Part shown: positions 5,334-7,673 of the stretch, piece after piece
How positions within the stretch are numbered: position 1 is the first letter of the stretch
How the letters are laid out: each line of letters begins with the position of its first letter
Source: JAWXCB01 sp034440455
Lineage (GTDB): Bacteria; Bacteroidota; Bacteroidia; Chitinophagales; CAIOSU01
Assembly (NCBI GenBank): GCA_034440455.1
Contig: JAWXCB010000101.1
Location: 1-7,673, forward strand
Direction of reading: 5' to 3'
DNA: 7,673 nt
Notes under the pieces: generated by a model
Told to the model about the DNA's origin: nothing
Seen by the model: the letters and a program-made list of their open reading frames with translations, nothing else
The model's database searches: none
Position numbers and translations under genes: made by a program

Positions 5334-5897
5334 ATGAAAAAGAACTCCGCTTTTATTCTACTTGCCGCCTTCGCATTTTTCTTGACTTCCTGTAGCGCTT
5401 CAAACCATGCGCGCATTAATAACAGGCAAAATGATATGCTATCCGTGCAATCGAGTGTTGAAATGAGGAAAGGTTCTCCTCCTGCTGAAGCTGCGCAGCT
5501 TGATGTGCTTGCTCCTGAAGCAATTTCTGCAAACAATGAAGTGCAAACAAAGCATTCGTTGAAGGAAACTCCTAAAGTGAATGCATTTGAAACGCCCTCG
5601 CGCAAAAGTGTAAAAGCTGAGATGCAACAGTTCACGAGGGAGCAGAAGAAGGAATTGCGCAAGGCGATTCTTTATGCTTATCTGGGCAAGGAAATTCCCG
5701 TGTCAAAAAGCGCACAGAAAGATGGCGCGCCTTTTATTGACCGGACTGCCGCTGCTATCATTGCTTTTTTTATTCCGCCATTAGGCGCGGGGTTGTATTT
5801 CGGAAAGGATAAAAGAACCTGGATTTCGCTGGGGCTTACGCTTTTCTTCTGGCTGCCGGGCGCTATCTATTCTATCATTGTGATTTTGAGAGATTAA
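5334..5897 (+). CDS. Lipoprotein with C-terminal YqaE/Pmp3-family membrane domain
   Basis: A 187-residue protein. Residues 1-20 are a lipoprotein signal: MKK, a hydrophobic run, then lipobox L17-T-S-C20, so Cys20 should be lipidated after signal peptidase II cleavage. Residues 21-135 are polar and low in order, with charged helix-like TREQKKELRKA near 101-111. Residues 136-186 form two hydrophobic segments of the YqaE/Pmp3 (UPF0057) type: AIIAFFIPPLGAGLYFG at 141-157, the polar turn KDKRTW, then LGLTLFFWLPGAIYSIIVIL. Known Pmp3 proteins are about 50-residue membrane proteins linked to membrane potential and salt or cold stress; function in this long form is unknown. I chose the ATG at 5334 because it starts the signal peptide; an upstream TTG at 5277 would put polar residues before it. 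The gene is a single unit, with the tRNA operon divergent and the M42 peptidase convergent. No clear promoter is seen. Confidence 0.8.
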   Translation: MKKNSAFILLAAFAFFLTSCSASNHARINNRQNDMLSVQSSVEMRKGSPPAEAAQLDVLAPEAISANNEVQTKHSLKETPKVNAFETPSRKSVKAEMQQFTREQKKELRKAILYAYLGKEIPVSKSAQKDGAPFIDRTAAAIIAFFIPPLGAGLYFGKDKRTWISLGLTLFFWLPGAIYSIIVILRD

Positions 5898-5993
5898 ACT
5901 CAGGTACAATTTTGTAATCAGGCAAGTATTCTTCTTAATAGATAATTATTATCCTTCTGCAACGGGCGCTACCGAACAAAGCGATAGGGAAAT

Positions 5994-6009
5994 GAGATAA
6001 GTACGTGCC
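5994..6009 (+). repeat. 16-bp dispersed repeat, copy 2
   Basis: GAGATAAGTACGTGCC matches 128-143 at 15 of 16 positions. It lies between two convergent genes. AGCGAT (5980-5985) and ATCGCT (from 6021) flank it in inverted orientation, which could form a weak stem around it. Confidence 0.45.
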
Positions 6010-6077
6010 CACCTGCGCTGATCGCTATGAAGGGTAAACCAAAAATCAGACCTGAGCGATTAGAAAAGGGGTTGCTT

Positions 6078-6112
6078 ACTTATTACTTAAAAATTATAAC
6101 TTACAACTTCTC
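6078..6112. repeat. Period-7 array D at the end of the M42 peptidase gene
   Basis: Five units: ACTTATT (6078-6084), ACTTAAA, AATTATA, ACTTACA and ACTTCTC (6106-6112). The last unit overlaps two bases of the peptidase gene's stop codon (6111-6113 on the minus strand). No clear inverted partner is visible. Confidence 0.6.
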
Positions 6113-7214
6113 ACAAATACCTGAAATCGTATCCCGGCTTTAGCTTTTGCAGGGTTTCGTAGATAAGGCGAATCACATCATTGGTGTCAGCGATGTCAAC
6201 CGCTTCAACGGTAGTATGCATGTAGCGCAAGGCAAGTGAAATGAGCGCTGAAGGAATGCCGCCATTGGCATACGCAAACGCATCGGTGTCTGTTCCCGTG
6301 ACGCGCGATGCCGCATCGCGTTGTAACGAGATTTTATTTTTATCAGCCACATCAATTATGATGTCGAGCAACTTGTTGTGTACTGCCGGAGCATACGTTA
6401 CCACCGGACCTCTGCCGCAGGCAAAGTCGCCTTCAATTTTTTTATCAATATTTGGCGTGGTGGTGTCGTGGCACACATCGGTTACGATGGCTACGTTTGG
6501 CTTTAGCGTTTGCACAATCATCTCGGCACCGCGCAATCCTACTTCTTCCTGCACCGCGTTTACGATATACAAGCCAAAGGGCAGCTTCTTTTTGTTTTCT
6601 TTCAGCAAACGCGCCACCTGCGAAATCATAAACCCACCGATGCGGTTATCGAGTGCGCGACCAAGGTAATAACGGTTGTTCAGAATCATGAATTCATCCT
6701 CATAGGTGATTACGCAACCCACATGGATGCCCATTGCTTCCACCTCTTTCTTTGAGCGGCAGCCGCAATCAAGGAAAATGTTTTTAAGCGTGGGCGCTTC
6801 TTCTTTATCGGGCTTTCTTAAATGGATGGCGGGCCATCCGAAAACCGCGCGCACCCTACCCTTCTTCGTATGGATGTTCACGCGCTTCGAGGGTGCGATT
6901 TGATGGTCGCTGCCGCCATTTCGTTTCACATAAATCAGTCCGTCATCGGTGATGTAGGAAACGAACCAGGAGATTTCATCGGCATGGGCTTCAATCACTA
7001 CTTTGTATTCCGCCTTGGGATTAATCACACCTACCACGGTGCCATAATTATCTACCTGATAGTCATCAATGTAGGGCTTCATATAGTTGAGCCACAACTT
7101 TTGTCCTTCCGCTTCAAAGCCGGTGGGCGAAGCATTATTGATATATTGCTGCAAAAACTGCTCAGCCTCTTTGGTGATAACAGTAATTCTTTTCGGAGTG
7201 CTTTTTGTTGCCAT
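6111..7214 (-). CDS. M42-family metallo-aminopeptidase
   Basis: A 367-residue cytoplasmic aminopeptidase of family M42 (the FrvX/YsdC/CelM type, glutamyl-aminopeptidase-like), which in known members trims N-terminal residues from peptides as a large tetrahedral complex. All expected two-metal residues are present: H77 with D79 in EAHADE, D189 in GRALDNR, the E223-E224 pair in QEEVGLRGA, D246 in VTDVCHD and H333 in RYMHTTVE. A small beta-barrel domain is expected between about residues 85 and 180. Some relatives were once labelled endoglucanases; the metal site argues for a peptidase. I chose the ATG at 7214 rather than a TTG at 7301 because a perfect -7 box lies between them at 7239-7246 and the longer version would begin upstream of it. 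The substrate preference cannot be read. Confidence 0.93.
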   Translation of the reverse strand: MATKSTPKRITVITKEAEQFLQQYINNASPTGFEAEGQKLWLNYMKPYIDDYQVDNYGTVVGVINPKAEYKVVIEAHADEISWFVSYITDDGLIYVKRNGGSDHQIAPSKRVNIHTKKGRVRAVFGWPAIHLRKPDKEEAPTLKNIFLDCGCRSKKEVEAMGIHVGCVITYEDEFMILNNRYYLGRALDNRIGGFMISQVARLLKENKKKLPFGLYIVNAVQEEVGLRGAEMIVQTLKPNVAIVTDVCHDTTTPNIDKKIEGDFACGRGPVVTYAPAVHNKLLDIIIDVADKNKISLQRDAASRVTGTDTDAFAYANGGIPSALISLALRYMHTTVEAVDIADTNDVIRLIYETLQKLKPGYDFRYL

Positions 7215-7238
7215 GCTTTTAGCGATTTGTTGAGACGC

Positions 7239-7246
7239 CAAAGATA
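7239..7246 (-). promoter_or_regulatory. Bacteroidota-type -7 box for the M42 peptidase gene
   Basis: On the minus strand this reads TATCTTTG, identical to the box of the acetyltransferase gene and a perfect TAnnTTTG. The -33 position holds TTT rather than TTG. It lies 25 bases before the ATG at 7214 and decides that start over the upstream TTG. Confidence 0.6.
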
Positions 7247-7383
7247 AAAAAACAGGCTTTAGCTGAAAATCATAACTTTTTACTGCAAGCTGCTTTTTCA
7301 ACTGATGGAAAAAATCGCCTTACGGGAGACAAACATCATCTCTTGACAGAGGAGCAAAGGATGCATTTCAAATTGTCGCATAA

Positions 7384-7404
7384 AAAAGGTCGCACCTACG
7401 GTGC
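7384..7404 (+). repeat. Short hairpin repeat unit 1
   Basis: Starts AAAAGGTCGC and forms the perfect hairpin GCACC-TAC-GGTGC at 7392-7404. It belongs to the same family as the two units at 7438-7458 and 7467-7487, sharing AAAAGnTCGC and a three-base loop. Confidence 0.65.
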
Positions 7405-7432
7405 TTTGGTAATCTTAGTTTAATATTTCCTA

Positions 7433-7492
7433 CTACCAAAAGATCGCCTCTACGAGGCTGATATGAGCCCCATTAGGGCGAACTTTTGGTAG
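7433..7492. repeat. 60-bp palindrome of two head-to-head hairpin units
   Basis: CTACCAAAAG (7433-7442) is repeated in inverted form at 7483-7492, and the match continues inward over TCGCC after one mismatch. Each half carries its own 5-bp hairpin: GCCTC-TAC-GAGGC at 7446-7458 on the plus strand, and GCCCT-AAT-GGGGC at 7479-7467 on the minus strand (one wobble pair). The centre is near GATATGAG. The two halves match at about 25 of 34 positions. Confidence 0.75.
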
Positions 7493-7524
7493 AAATCAGC
7501 AAGCGAACGGATTATTAAGCCCCC

Positions 7525-7585
7525 CATAGCGCAAGCATGGCGCAAAGCGTCCGCTTGTGCCTTTCATCCTTGAGCGTCCGCTATG
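7525..7585. repeat. REP-like palindrome, copy 1 with outer stem
   Basis: The outer stem CATAGCG (7525-7531) pairs with CGCTATG (7579-7585), continuing as CAAG/CTTG with an AGCGTC bulge. Inside, GGCGCAAAGC (7539-7548) pairs with GCTTGTGCC (7553-7561) with one bulge and a GU pair. AGCGTCCGCT occurs twice, at 7546-7555 and 7573-7582. Confidence 0.7.
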
Positions 7586-7630
7586 TTCCTACCTCAACTT
7601 TTCCTTCAAATAATTTCATTCCCCCGAAAC

Positions 7631-7673
7631 TGGCGCAAGCATTATAACTGGCGCAAAGCGTCCGCTTGTGCCA
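7631..7673. repeat. REP-like palindrome, copy 2
   Basis: TGGCGCAAGC (7631-7640) pairs with GCTTGTGCCA (7664-7673) with one GU pair. The inner TGGCGCA starting at 7649 can compete for the same 3' arm. It shares GGCGCAAAGCGTCCGCTTG with copy 1; the spacer before it is longer by TATAAC. The window ends exactly at the palindrome's end. Confidence 0.7.

Larger units (their letters stand above)
7247..7673. other. Gene-free, repeat-rich intergenic region at the right edge
   Basis: I see no gene in this stretch of about 430 bases, and it runs off the window. From 7384 it is mostly palindromic: three short hairpin units of one family at 7384-7492, then REP-like palindromes at 7525-7585 and 7631-7673. 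Bases 7302-7380 show nothing I can name. Confidence 0.6.

Noticed and set aside
6046..6055. TCAG/CTGA stem with a T-run as terminator of the M42 gene
   Set aside because: A 4-bp stem with a 2-base loop is too weak to call.
7215..7301. Longer start (TTG at 7301) for the M42 peptidase
   Set aside because: A perfect -7 box lies at 7239-7246, downstream of that TTG, so the transcript would lack it; the ATG at 7214 gives the usual family length.

Overview
The window looks like chromosomal DNA from a member of the Bacteroidota. The signs are promoter elements of the Bacteroidota type (TAnnTTTG at about -7, TTG at about -33), start codons that mostly lack a Shine-Dalgarno sequence, three tRNA genes without an encoded CCA end, and proteins that read like that phylum's versions. 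I cannot place it below phylum, although the dense dispersed repeats would fit an environmental Chitinophagales or Sphingobacteriales type.

Layout. Positions 1-234 are a leader with a 12-bp hairpin and a short repeat that recurs near 6000. Then come sucC (+, succinyl-CoA synthetase beta subunit), a convergent aspartate kinase (-), and an SSAT-like GNAT acetyltransferase (-) just upstream of the kinase. Class I fructose-1,6-bisphosphatase (+) is divergent from the acetyltransferase, with near-abutting promoters between them. A three-gene tRNA operon (-) follows: Thr-CGT, a tRNA-Gly-like remnant, Gly-CCC, Leu-CAA, then a perfect 16-bp bidirectional terminator. Beyond the terminator is a possible 38-residue ORF. 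Next are a lipoprotein fused to a YqaE/Pmp3 membrane domain (+) and a convergent M42-family aminopeptidase (-). The last ~430 bases hold no gene and are packed with palindromic repeats.

The protein genes are mostly housekeeping: TCA cycle, aspartate-family amino-acid synthesis, gluconeogenesis and peptide turnover. They do not form one pathway, and I see no defence system, mobile-element gene or CRISPR array.

The unusual content is between the genes. Six intergenic stretches carry degenerate tandem arrays of exactly 7-bp period, each with its own consensus. Three are arranged as inverted pairs able to fold back, and most abut or overlap a start codon, a stop codon or a tRNA end. The right end carries two further repeat families: 21-bp hairpin units with compensatory stem changes, and REP-like palindromes. 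These repeats, the tRNA-Gly remnant and the lipoprotein-Pmp3 fusion are the points most worth a second look.
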